49,661 nucleotides of DNA from an uncultured Bacilli bacterium. Its GTDB lineage: Bacteria > Bacillota_I > Bacilli_A > RF39 > UBA660. The first letter of the stretch is position 1; each line of letters starts with the position of its first letter. Shown one piece after another: positions 18,201-25,691 of the stretch. The stretch lies in assembly GCA_934096535.1 (NCBI GenBank), contig CAKOMC010000005.1:1-49661 (forward strand), in the 5' to 3' direction. A program made the translations under genes and the position numbers. The notes under the pieces were generated by a model. The model was not told where the DNA came from and did no database searches. It was given only the letters and a program-made list of their open reading frames with translations.

Positions 18201-18260
18201 AAATTCTCGTACATCGAGATTTCATAAGATGTATGATTATTCATCTTAATGCACGAAAAA
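18201..18260. other. Foldable element with competing stems
   Basis: CGTACAT (18208-18214) can pair with ATGCACG (18249-18255) apart from one mismatch, flanked by AAATT/AATTT. Inside, TACATC (18210-18215) can pair with GATGTA (18228-18233), while AAGATG (18226-18231) can instead pair with CATCTT (18242-18247). The alternatives exclude each other. No promoter or gene was tied to it, so it may be an RNA, a DNA site or chance. Confidence 0.3.
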
Positions 18261-18410
18261 TTTAAATAAAATTGCTAGAATGATAATGATTTTTAATTAC
18301 AAAATCAAAGGATAGATAATTTATGTTGCATGCAATTAAAAGCCACTCATTAATAATCAATTTTAATAATTTACTTTTTTAGATAGGTAAATTCAGTTTT
18401 TTATTACATC

Positions 18411-18454
18411 AAAAAAGCCCCCTTCTCTATCACAATAATTAATAGTAGGGGACT
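18411..18454 (-). terminator. Terminator of the HTH gene
   Basis: On the - strand AGTCCCCT (18454-18447) pairs with AGGGGGCT (18423-18416), with an inner CTAT/ATAG pair and a run of six T (18416-18411). It lies 36 bases past the stop. Confidence 0.8.
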
Positions 18455-18489
18455 TACCAATAAATTAGAAGTTAAGATTTTATTTTACT

Positions 18490-19260
18490 TTATGATTTTT
18501 TAGCAAGAATTTCTAATATTTTTTCAATAACTTCATTAGCATTAGAGTTATCCATTTTAGTATAATTTAATTCTTTTAAGGCTTGAATTTTAACAGTACT
18601 TAATTCTTGTGTGCGCGATATTTTTTCTTCTTTTTTAGCCTCAATTTCAGCAACCCAACGACGGTGAGCTTCTTGAAGTTTGCTACGAGACGAACCACCG
18701 TTATTATAAAGATTTAGAGCTGTATTGATAATGCCTTCTAAAATGAATTGTTTATCTTCTTGTAACTTATATTCATCAGTATTAGTGTAGCACCCAGTTT
18801 TACTCATATAACCAAATATATATTTAATTTCCGGCATTGAATCCATCATTTGTAAGGTATGATAAAGATAAGTAAATGTATAAAAATTTTCACGACGATA
18901 ATTATCATCTGCTAATTTTTCTTTTATTAAAGATGTTATATCCATTAATAATCTTTGGGAATCACCACTTAAACCTTTGGTATCAATACAATGGTTAGTC
19001 TCTTCCTTAGTCTTCGTATTTTTGCTTAGCTTAGCTTCTACGCTCATTAAATAATCAGTAGTTACTTTAATTTTGGATATTTCACTTTCATCGTTAATAT
19101 CTAATAGTCGATATAACATTATTTTCTTTTCTTTAGGCCATTTACTTAAATCGTCTAATTCTAAATAATTGTAAACCATTTGACGAGAAACACCGAGATA
19201 TTTAGCTAACCTAACCTTTGAAATCCCTAGTTCCTGTAATAATTCGTTTAAATTTTGCAC
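18490..19260 (-). CDS. HTH (XRE-like) transcription regulator
   Basis: About 256 residues. The N-terminus is a helix-turn-helix: LNELLQELGISKVRLAKYLG then VSRQMVYNYL (about 5-38). The remaining region is helical and not recognised, with a Lys/Glu-rich segment near 205-225. The frame opens at TTG 19269, but GTG 19260 has the better distance to AAAGG, so I use it. The promoter just upstream contains two copies of GTACTTTACAT, which suggests that this protein represses itself. It is the first gene right of the terminus and is single, with its own terminator. Targets unknown. Confidence 0.75.
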   Translation of the reverse strand: MQNLNELLQELGISKVRLAKYLGVSRQMVYNYLELDDLSKWPKEKKIMLYRLLDINDESEISKIKVTTDYLMSVEAKLSKNTKTKEETNHCIDTKGLSGDSQRLLMDITSLIKEKLADDNYRRENFYTFTYLYHTLQMMDSMPEIKYIFGYMSKTGCYTNTDEYKLQEDKQFILEGIINTALNLYNNGGSSRSKLQEAHRRWVAEIEAKKEEKISRTQELSTVKIQALKELNYTKMDNSNANEVIEKILEILAKKS

Positions 19261-19278
19261 TGCTAACAACTGCCTTTC

Positions 19279-19321
19279 GTACTTTACATATTAATTATAA
19301 CATCTGTACTTTACATGTCAA
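19279..19321 (-). promoter_or_regulatory. Promoter with two operator-like direct repeats
   Basis: On the - strand TTGACA (19321-19316), a 16-base spacer and TATAAT (19299-19294). The 11-base word GTACTTTACAT occurs at 19306-19316 (between the hexamers, touching the -35) and again at 19279-19289 (just after the -10), 27 bases apart. Placement at both edges of the -10 fits repression by the HTH protein encoded next. Confidence 0.75.
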
Positions 19322-19327
19322 CTAAAA

Positions 19328-19337
19328 TGTCGCGACA
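19328..19337. promoter_or_regulatory. Perfect palindrome TGTCGCGACA
   Basis: A 10-base perfect palindrome, GC-rich in an AT-rich intergenic gap, 6 bases upstream of the -35 of the HTH gene and 4 bases after mnmA. It may be a binding site for a dimeric regulator; nothing links it to a known factor. Confidence 0.4.
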
Positions 19338-19341
19338 AGAT

Positions 19342-20448
19342 CTATAAATACCAAAGTTTTTGACCATTTTTATGGACTTCTTCGATAATACCTGAGCCTA
19401 AACAAATTTCACCTTGATATAAGACACAAGCTTGGCCGGGTGTAACAGCTTTAGCCATTTTAGGATATTTAACTAAAATTCTACCATCATTTAAATATTC
19501 CAATGTAACATCATTGTCTTCACCACGATATCTAAATTTAGCACTACAACTAGTTGGACGCACATCTGTTAAATAATTAACATTATCAATTACACAAGAG
19601 GTACTCATTAGATAGTTACTATCATCACCAAAGGCAACATATAAAATATTTTTAGCAACATCTTTACCACAAACATAATGTCGTTCTAAATTGCCAGAAA
19701 TGCCAACATTTCTTCTTTGACCAATAGTATAATTCATAAGACCAGTATGACGCCCGATAACTTTGCTAGTTTCAACATCAATAATATCGCCAGGGTTTGG
19801 TTTTAAATAATTATGGATAAATTTTTGATAATTTCTTTCCCCAATAAAACAAATACCCGTTGAATCTTTTTTGTGAGCTGTTTCTAAGTGCATTTCTTCT
19901 GCAATAGTGCGAACCTGTGATTTTTTCAATTCCCCAACGGGAAATAAAACATTTTTTAGGGCCTCACGATTTACTTGAGCTAGAAAATAGGTTTGGTCTT
20001 TATTAGAATCAATTCCTCTTAAAAGTAAACCGTTTTGCATTCTAGCATAATGACCAGTAGCTATATAATCAGCTCCCAATTTTTTTGCTTCTTTGATAAA
20101 TAAATCAAATTTAATATATTTATTGCACATAAGGTCTGGATTAGGAGTTCTTCCCTTCTCTAATTCACTTAAGAAATATTTAAAGACATTGTCCCAATAC
20201 TCTTTTATAAAATCAACACGATGTAGGGGAATACCTAATTGTTCACAAACAATTTTAGCATCATTATAATCTTGCTCTTGCGGACAAATATTTTCACCGA
20301 AGGTTGGATTACCTTCAATATCGTTATTTAAAGCTGCATCCCAATTGCGCATAAAAATGCCAATGACATTATAGCCTTGTTTTTTTAACAAGTATGCTGA
20401 AACTGAGGAATCAACTCCCCCACTCATGCCAACAACAACAGTTTTCAT
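19342..20448 (-). CDS. mnmA: tRNA-uridine 2-sulfurtransferase
   Basis: A 368-residue enzyme that thiolates U34 in the anticodon of tRNA for Lys, Glu and Gln. The PP-loop GMSGGVDSS is at 7-15; the two catalytic cysteines are in NPDLMCNKYIKF (about residue 105) and in GICFIGER (about 200). The insertion typical of this family (NICPQEQDYNDA) is present. Length is normal. The sulphur donor (a cysteine desulphurase) is not in the window. Confidence 0.96.
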   Translation of the reverse strand: MKTVVVGMSGGVDSSVSAYLLKKQGYNVIGIFMRNWDAALNNDIEGNPTFGENICPQEQDYNDAKIVCEQLGIPLHRVDFIKEYWDNVFKYFLSELEKGRTPNPDLMCNKYIKFDLFIKEAKKLGADYIATGHYARMQNGLLLRGIDSNKDQTYFLAQVNREALKNVLFPVGELKKSQVRTIAEEMHLETAHKKDSTGICFIGERNYQKFIHNYLKPNPGDIIDVETSKVIGRHTGLMNYTIGQRRNVGISGNLERHYVCGKDVAKNILYVAFGDDSNYLMSTSCVIDNVNYLTDVRPTSCSAKFRYRGEDNDVTLEYLNDGRILVKYPKMAKAVTPGQACVLYQGEICLGSGIIEEVHKNGQKLWYL

Positions 20449-20497
20449 AGTACCACTTCCTGCAAATTATTTTATCAAATTGCAGCTCTAAAGTCCA

Positions 20498-21076
20498 TTA
20501 AAAAAAACAAATTAACTTATCTATGATAAAATTAGAAAATATATAAAGAAGAAGGTCATATAATAAACATACACCGCTAATAATTATAATACTTAGTAAT
20601 GTATTTTTAATGTTTATTAAATAATTTTTTTCATGAGTTAAAGTAAGGCCAATAACATTTTTGCCAAGATTTATGCCTCGAATAATTAGATATACATAGA
20701 CAAGACAAAATAAACAACTAGTAAATATATTATAAATAAGGCCAGCTAAAAAACCTTTGAATCCTAAAACAAGCGAAAATATATATAAAGAAAAACCAAT
20801 AGTAATACCTTTAAAAAAAAGAAAGATAAAATTAAGGAAATATAAAGGGACTAAAAAAGAGGTAGCTATTAAAATTAAAAATAACAGAAAATGCGTAAAA
20901 ATATTATTAATTTTACTAGCAAGTAATAATTCTTTTAAATTGCTTAAGCTATTTAGGACATCATTTTTAAAAATCGTATCTTGTTTAAATCCTAAAATAA
21001 GACCAAATATAAGACCTATTACGAAGAGACTAGCTAGAAATGTTACTATAGCGTTGTGCTTTTTTAAATATTTCAA
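20498..21076 (-). CDS. spoIIM: SpoIIM-like sporulation membrane protein
   Basis: A membrane protein of about 192 residues with five hydrophobic helices. Its middle (FFKGITIGFSLYIF, then LGFKGFLAGLIYN) follows the SpoIIM/DUF95 pattern KG..IGF...LG.KG. SpoIIM with SpoIID and SpoIIP thins septal and engulfing peptidoglycan in sporulation. Bacillus spoIIM lies near xerD. The start is TTG at 21076, four bases past GGTGAG; the GTG at 21085 lies inside that site. Remote DUF95 members exist outside sporulation, so the role is probable, not proven. Confidence 0.7.
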   Translation of the reverse strand: MKYLKKHNAIVTFLASLFVIGLIFGLILGFKQDTIFKNDVLNSLSNLKELLLASKINNIFTHFLLFLILIATSFLVPLYFLNFIFLFFKGITIGFSLYIFSLVLGFKGFLAGLIYNIFTSCLFCLVYVYLIIRGINLGKNVIGLTLTHEKNYLINIKNTLLSIIIISGVCLLYDLLLYIFSNFIIDKLICFF

Positions 21077-21098
21077 TATTCTCACCCATATAAGTATA

Positions 21099-21127
21099 TT
21101 GGCAAGAAAAAAAATTTATGCTAAAAT
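21099..21127 (+). promoter_or_regulatory. Promoter for the 32-residue membrane mini-protein
   Basis: TTGGCA (21099-21104), a 17-base spacer and TAAAAT (21122-21127), about 43 bases before ATG. Confidence 0.6.
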
Positions 21128-21169
21128 AATATTAATTATTAAAAAAGTTGAAAGAAGGTTAATATAATA

Positions 21170-21268
21170 ATGAAAAAGAAAACCCAAAAGATAGTTGTAT
21201 GGACTATGCTAATTGTGATGGTAGTTGGTATTGTTGCTTCATATGCTGCAATGTTTATTGCCAAATAA
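21170..21268 (+). CDS. 32-residue membrane mini-protein, Prli42/DUF4044-like
   Basis: A short frame with AGAAGG 11 bases upstream, a promoter and an immediate terminator. The product has a basic start (MKKKTQKIVVW) and a single transmembrane helix with MLIVMVVG. This layout (short Lys-rich N-terminus, VVW.MLI.MV, about 30 residues) is that of the Prli42 stressosome-anchoring mini-protein and of DUF4044. The family call is by pattern only. It runs against the neighbouring genes and converges with mscL. Confidence 0.65.
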   Translation: MKKKTQKIVVWTMLIVMVVGIVASYAAMFIAK

Positions 21269-21303
21269 AAGACACTAAGATTTGCGTTTCTTAGTGCTTT
21301 TTT
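21267..21303. terminator. Bidirectional terminator between the mini-protein and mscL
   Basis: CACTAAGA (21273-21280) pairs with TCTTAGTG (21289-21296), extended by AAAAG/CTTTT with one bulged base; T-tracts occur on both strands. It overlaps the last codons of mscL. Confidence 0.82.
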
Positions 21304-21697
21304 CTTCTTGTAAAAAATCACGAATTTCTCTTAATAGTAATACTTCTTCACTAACTTTTGGTGCTTCCTCTTTCTTTTCTTCCTTTTTAGGTTCTTCTTT
21401 CTTACGCATTAAAGCATTAATTACTTTAATAAAAACAAAGATAGAAGCTGCAATGATTAAGAAATCAATGATATTTTGAATAAAGGAACCGTACATAATT
21501 TTAGCACTGCCAACCGTAATTGAAAGATTACTAAAATCATGACCACCAATAATAACGCCAATAATTGGCATCATAATATCATTAACAAGTGAACTAACAA
21601 TTTTGGAAAAAGCATTTCCCATCACAACGCCTACTGCCAAGTCAATGACATTGCCTCGCATGATAAACTTTTTAAATTCATCAATCAATTTTTTCAT
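21275..21697 (-). CDS. mscL: Large-conductance mechanosensitive channel
   Basis: A 140-residue MscL. The N-terminal helix (FKKFIMRGNVIDLAVGVVMG) and the first pore-lining helix are typical, with the second helix at about 70-90 and a charged Lys/Glu-rich C-terminal bundle. It opens under membrane tension and releases solutes during hypo-osmotic shock. The ribosome-binding site (AGGAGAG) is close to the ATG. It is a single gene. Confidence 0.96.
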   Translation of the reverse strand: MKKLIDEFKKFIMRGNVIDLAVGVVMGNAFSKIVSSLVNDIMMPIIGVIIGGHDFSNLSITVGSAKIMYGSFIQNIIDFLIIAASIFVFIKVINALMRKKEEPKKEEKKEEAPKVSEEVLLLREIRDFLQEEKSTKKRKS

Positions 21698-21801
21698 ATC
21701 CTAAACTCTCCTTTTTTAAACACCTTTAGTTTAGCAAAAAACAAAGATAATTTAAAGAAAAAAATGATATTTTAGTAATAATATTAGTTAGAAAGAAATT
21801 T

Positions 21802-22449
21802 TTAGAGATTAATATACTCTAAATAATCATTACTTCGCATTCGAATATTAAAAAAGTAATTGTCTAATTCTTTAAAATTATCTAAGAATTTTTCTCTATC
21901 CTCATTATTAATATCTTCATTTACTAATAAACCATCAAAACGATTTAACATGAGCATTTTATTTTCAATATAGCGTTCATTGATGAGGGCATCTACTAAT
22001 GCTAGTTTTAAATCCTTATTGTTTTTTAATAGTTCGTAAGCTCCGTAAATATTGTCTAAGCAAGCAAAAGCGGTTATTTCTATAGCGAAGTCTTTAGTAT
22101 AATCACAGGTTATTTTATGATTTTTAAGGTTATTATAATCATCATAACCCAAGGTAAAACTTCTGTCATTAATTCCAAAAGATTGCATAGCATAAACGCA
22201 TAAAATTTGAATTAAATCTATCACTGTTAATAGTTTTGCTTTACTGCGTCCTCCTCTTCTTGCGGAAATAAATTCAAATTTATCCTTGAATTTTAACCCA
22301 TCAGGAAGAACACTAATATCATCAAAAAGTACAAATTTAATCGCGTTAGCAGCATTTCTAATACCTTGCGATTCTTTAGTTCCCAAAAAAATATCATCAA
22401 GCCAAGCTGTTTTACAAGTAAAATCTAAATCAGTATCATCATTAATCAT
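21802..22449 (-). CDS. Hypothetical protein
   Basis: A 215-residue soluble protein, not recognised. It is acidic at the N-terminus, contains a basic ARRGGRSKAK stretch around 63-72 followed by a hydrophobic helix (LLTVIDLIQILCVYAMQSFG), and ends in helical segments rich in Asn, Asp and Glu. It has a plausible ribosome-binding site (AGTAGG) and normal codon use. The closest upstream gene is also unknown. No function can be suggested. Confidence 0.7.
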   Translation of the reverse strand: MINDDTDLDFTCKTAWLDDIFLGTKESQGIRNAANAIKFVLFDDISVLPDGLKFKDKFEFISARRGGRSKAKLLTVIDLIQILCVYAMQSFGINDRSFTLGYDDYNNLKNHKITCDYTKDFAIEITAFACLDNIYGAYELLKNNKDLKLALVDALINERYIENKMLMLNRFDGLLVNEDINNEDREKFLDNFKELDNYFFNIRMRSNDYLEYINL

Positions 22450-22524
22450 ATTATTCCTACTTTCTTTTATATCATAACATAATTTTTTTCAAGATGATAT
22501 CATTATCTTTTAATTTTTACTTCT

Positions 22525-22752
22525 TTATCTTTTTATAGTTATACTCTTAGAAGATACACGATTATCGATAGCAATCAATATTTGGTCGAATATTTCAAAC
22601 TGTTCCTCGGTAATTATCGTATATCTTTTAACAAGTTCTTCCATTTTAAAAATCAGATTTAAATCTTTAGTTGAATCGCCACTACCATATCTTTTAATAT
22701 ATTCTCTTTGAGCCTTTAATTGAATTAAGGTTATTTCTTTATAATCTTTCAT
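22525..22752 (-). CDS. Hypothetical small protein
   Basis: A 75-residue, mostly helical, charged protein, unrecognised. GGTGAT lies two bases before the ATG. It follows the sortase gene by 33 bases on the same strand and may be cotranscribed with the surface-protein locus; a link is only positional. Confidence 0.6.
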   Translation of the reverse strand: MKDYKEITLIQLKAQREYIKRYGSGDSTKDLNLIFKMEELVKRYTIITEEQFEIFDQILIAIDNRVSSKSITIKR

Positions 22753-22785
22753 AAATCACCACATAGAAAGATATAATAGCATTTT

Positions 22786-23511
22786 TTAGCTAATATTACT
22801 AGTAAAAATTAATGTGCCATGATAAATTATTTGTTTATTAGTTTTCTGCAAACAAGTTATGAGAGTAATATCATTTTCCGAACTTGCTTTAAAAGTCATT
22901 ACACCTGTTTTTTCGATTTCATAAAATTTGGTAACTTTATATACATATTTCTTATTTTGATAATAGAAGTTTATTGTATCATTGGCTTTTAATTCTGGTA
23001 AGCGTTTAAAAAAAGCCATTTTTCCAAAACCTGCATGCGCTGCTAAGATGATATGACTATTTTTACCATCGGAAGGAAAAATAGATTCTTTAACAACATA
23101 AATATTTTTATTAACATTATTAAGAGTACTATCTTCTTTATTAGGTAGAGCTTGATACAAATTTATTTTCGGTATTTCTAAAAGACCATTACTATATTCT
23201 AAATATTGAACATTCCTATTGCTCTTATTATCTTTAAAATTATCATCATTTAAAATAGTATTATCATTACTATTTTCATTGCTGTCATTAGAACTTTGCT
23301 GGTTAGAAAAGATTTTATAGTTTAAATTAGGAATAAAATCATTAATTTTAGTAGTACCTGAATAAACATTTTCTTTTCTAACTTTTAAGATAAGTAAGTT
23401 TGTTAGGATTACAAATATTATGATTAGAATCAATTTAATTAAATCGATTATTTTTTTAGTTTTCGTTTTAAAATGTAACATAATACTACTAGACTCACTT
23501 CTCCTAAACAC
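22786..23511 (-). CDS. Sortase-family transpeptidase, catalytic Arg replaced
   Basis: A 241-residue protein with an N-terminal transmembrane anchor (about 22-43), a Ser/Asn-rich linker (about 70-100), and a sortase beta-barrel. The catalytic His is H159 (LAAHAG) and the Cys is C220 (TLITC). Seven residues later, where sortases carry the essential Arg (TC...NxxR), there is Gln (Q227 in NKQIIYHG). It overlaps the surface-protein gene by 64 bases, so the two are coupled. The frame opens at GTG 23511 with GGTGA upstream; an inner ATG (23481) is possible. It could be active with another residue, or be impaired. Its class (B- or D-like) is not resolved. Confidence 0.82.
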   Translation of the reverse strand: MFRRSESSSIMLHFKTKTKKIIDLIKLILIIIFVILTNLLILKVRKENVYSGTTKINDFIPNLNYKIFSNQQSSNDSNENSNDNTILNDDNFKDNKSNRNVQYLEYSNGLLEIPKINLYQALPNKEDSTLNNVNKNIYVVKESIFPSDGKNSHIILAAHAGFGKMAFFKRLPELKANDTINFYYQNKKYVYKVTKFYEIEKTGVMTFKASSENDITLITCLQKTNKQIIYHGTLIFTSNIS

Positions 23512-25343
23512 ATTAATTCACCGGTCATATTTTGTTTAATATAAGTATCTGGAATAGCAATTATTGGGTCATTAGGAAGTTCAATATAGATTACTTCGCC
23601 ACTACTTGTTAGGTTAAATGGTGTTATTTCATCACTTTTACTATAGCCTTGGGGAGCTTCTAATTCTTTTAGATAGTAAAACCCAAGGGGCAAGTCGTTA
23701 AGAATAATTTTTCCTTCTGAATCTGTAATGGCAGAAGAAATAAGTTTATCATTTTCGTTAAAAATACCGATTTTAGCATTTTCTAGAGGGCTTTCTGTTA
23801 GGCTGCTAACTTTAGTTATTGTAACATTACCTTTCTTTAAATAATTAGTTAAAGTCATTTTGGCTTCTACGACGGCTTTTTTATTATCAGATTTTAAAGA
23901 AACATCATATTTAGTTTTATCTAATTCATAAGATTCTGGAGTAGCTATTTCTTGAAGATAATAATCACCTAGATAAAGATTATCAAAAGTAATTTGGCCT
24001 TTATTATCAGTTTTACCTTGACTAACTAGTTCATTTTTCTTAAAAATAACTTGACCGTTAATATCGGTGATATTATTTTTAGCATATAAACCAATGGTTG
24101 CATCTGCTAAATTGGTAAAACTATAGCTAAAATTATTATTATTAGATTCAAAAATTTCTCCATTTTTCTGGACTATAATTTGCCCAGTAGTTTTTTTGTT
24201 TTCAAACATGATTGTTGTATAAAAACAATTATTATCGTCATTTAAATAAGATGTGTTTTCATTTAATTCAATGACTAATGGCTTTTTATTCCATAGGTAA
24301 CCATCAAGACTGATATTTTCTTCAGTAATTTCATATTTACCATAAGTTAAAATATTTGGGGTTTTAAAGTAACCTGCATTATTAGTTTCAAAAATATATT
24401 TATCTTTTTGATTATCCGGATTTTCAATAAATTCGCCAGTATTTAAATTTTTTATCTTAAACTGTAAACCAGCCTTTTTAATTGGTTGTCTTGTATCCAT
24501 ATCAACTTTTTGTACTTTAAGGGCATACCCATTTACTTGGACTTTCATATCAACGTTAATAGGTTCAAAGGAACCACTCATTAAAATATTTTGAGAATTA
24601 TCATCTATATATAATAAGGGAACACTAGTGTATTTATTGTCCTTTTTTACAAGGGAAATGGTTTGTTCTCCTATTATAGTGCCTTCAATGGTTAGGGTGT
24701 TATTATTAAGATGAGCCGGTATGGTTGAATTAGTAAGTGAAAAGTCTTTTAATAGACTATTGGTATCTGTTAAAGAAATTTTATCATTTATATTTAAATT
24801 AATATTATCATTTAAGAAACTAATATTTTTATCATGGCTAACTATTAGTCTTTCTAATTCGGCTATTTCTTCTTGATAAGCGTTTACTTTTTTCTTACCA
24901 TTTAAGGTATCAGTAAAATAAATGTCATAATCAGGATAAAAAATTTTCCAGATAAGGACTTGTGTAATAGCATACCATTTTGGGTCCTCATGCCCTTCAT
25001 ACATATAACCATAATAGGCTAAAAGATTAACCCGATGCCACTGTTTAACGGAGGCATAAAAACTGTTTTGGTAATTCTTAGATACTTCATTATATGAAGC
25101 ATTGCTTTTTAATTTAACAAATGGCTCTAAGCAGTAAGCAAACTGATTATCACTTTTACGCCTGATTATCTGGGCTTGCTGATATTTTTTGTAACCATTA
25201 TTCATTACTTTGTTAATATAAATATCAGGAATCCATTCACCTTCATAAAATTGTTCTCCGTTTGCCGCTTTAACACTTGTAAAGGCAAAATTTAATGCAA
25301 AAACACTGACTAAAATAATTATAATTTTTTGTAACTTATTCAT
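23448..25343 (-). CDS. Thioester-domain and Cna-B surface protein
   Basis: A 631-residue secreted protein. It has a signal peptide (1-26), then a thioester domain with C71 in YCLEP and Q128 in AITQVLIW (the TQxA-type Gln), the pair that forms an internal thioester able to bind host surfaces covalently. Three SpaA/Cna-B-like domains follow (about 265-385, 390-500, 504-595), each with LY/FEI.E-type strands. The C-terminus has IPDTY, a hydrophobic stretch and KRKLKK, a sorting-signal layout, although Gly of LPxTG is replaced by Tyr. The sortase gene follows, overlapping. It is probably a wall-anchored adhesin or pilin-like protein. Host target unknown. Confidence 0.85.
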   Translation of the reverse strand: MNKLQKIIIILVSVFALNFAFTSVKAANGEQFYEGEWIPDIYINKVMNNGYKKYQQAQIIRRKSDNQFAYCLEPFVKLKSNASYNEVSKNYQNSFYASVKQWHRVNLLAYYGYMYEGHEDPKWYAITQVLIWKIFYPDYDIYFTDTLNGKKKVNAYQEEIAELERLIVSHDKNISFLNDNINLNINDKISLTDTNSLLKDFSLTNSTIPAHLNNNTLTIEGTIIGEQTISLVKKDNKYTSVPLLYIDDNSQNILMSGSFEPINVDMKVQVNGYALKVQKVDMDTRQPIKKAGLQFKIKNLNTGEFIENPDNQKDKYIFETNNAGYFKTPNILTYGKYEITEENISLDGYLWNKKPLVIELNENTSYLNDDNNCFYTTIMFENKKTTGQIIVQKNGEIFESNNNNFSYSFTNLADATIGLYAKNNITDINGQVIFKKNELVSQGKTDNKGQITFDNLYLGDYYLQEIATPESYELDKTKYDVSLKSDNKKAVVEAKMTLTNYLKKGNVTITKVSSLTESPLENAKIGIFNENDKLISSAITDSEGKIILNDLPLGFYYLKELEAPQGYSKSDEITPFNLTSSGEVIYIELPNDPIIAIPDTYIKQNMTGELMCLGEVSLVVLCYILKRKLKK

Positions 25344-25691
25344 AAAAAATCTCCTTTTCGAGGCTATAGATTAGCAAATACCTTAGAAGGCGTCAAAAGA
25401 CCAGAATAAAAGTTTAGCAAGAGTTTTCTTACTAAACTTAATGTTTATTTTAACTAAATTCGGCAAATAGTTAACTAATATTACTTAATTTACAACTTTA
25501 CTATTTATTAAAAAATTTAATAAAAGTTAAGCGGAGCATTAAGGATTTCTAAATTTTTTTAATCATCTTTTAAGTAAAATTTATCTTTTGGAGCTTATTC
25601 ATTTAAAAAAAGTCTTGCCATTTGGCTTTAATTACCTTAAACTTGAATTTTAACTTTTTTACGATTTATACTTACCATAATTATTGCAATC
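25344..25691. other. Intergenic leader of the surface protein, with hairpin at 25410-25439
   Basis: About 350 bases without a gene. On the - strand, a stem of 12 pairs with one mismatch (AAGTTTAG/CTAAACTT plus AAGA/TCTT, 25410-25439) ends in a short T-rich run and lies about 70 bases before the start codon, so it could be a terminator in the leader. AAAAGGAG precedes the ATG. No clear promoter or known riboswitch motif was seen. Confidence 0.45.

Larger units (their letters stand above)
17792..18489. other. Gene-free, very AT-rich replication terminus region
   Basis: About 700 bases with no credible gene: frames are short, lack ribosome-binding sites and are broken by stops. It separates the arm whose genes run + from the arm whose genes run -. 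It contains the dif-like site, a paired structure near 18.2 kb and the terminator of the next - strand gene. A 19-codon frame near 18.33 kb is too weak to call. Confidence 0.7.

Noticed and set aside
18324..18383. A 19-codon frame beginning ATGTTGCATGC
   Set aside because: Very short, ribosome-binding site weak and too far, no repeats or hydrophobic pattern to support it.
25440..25691. c-di-GMP or cobalamin riboswitch before the surface protein
   Set aside because: Neither the conserved GACGCAAAG core nor a B12 box is present; only a simple hairpin is seen.
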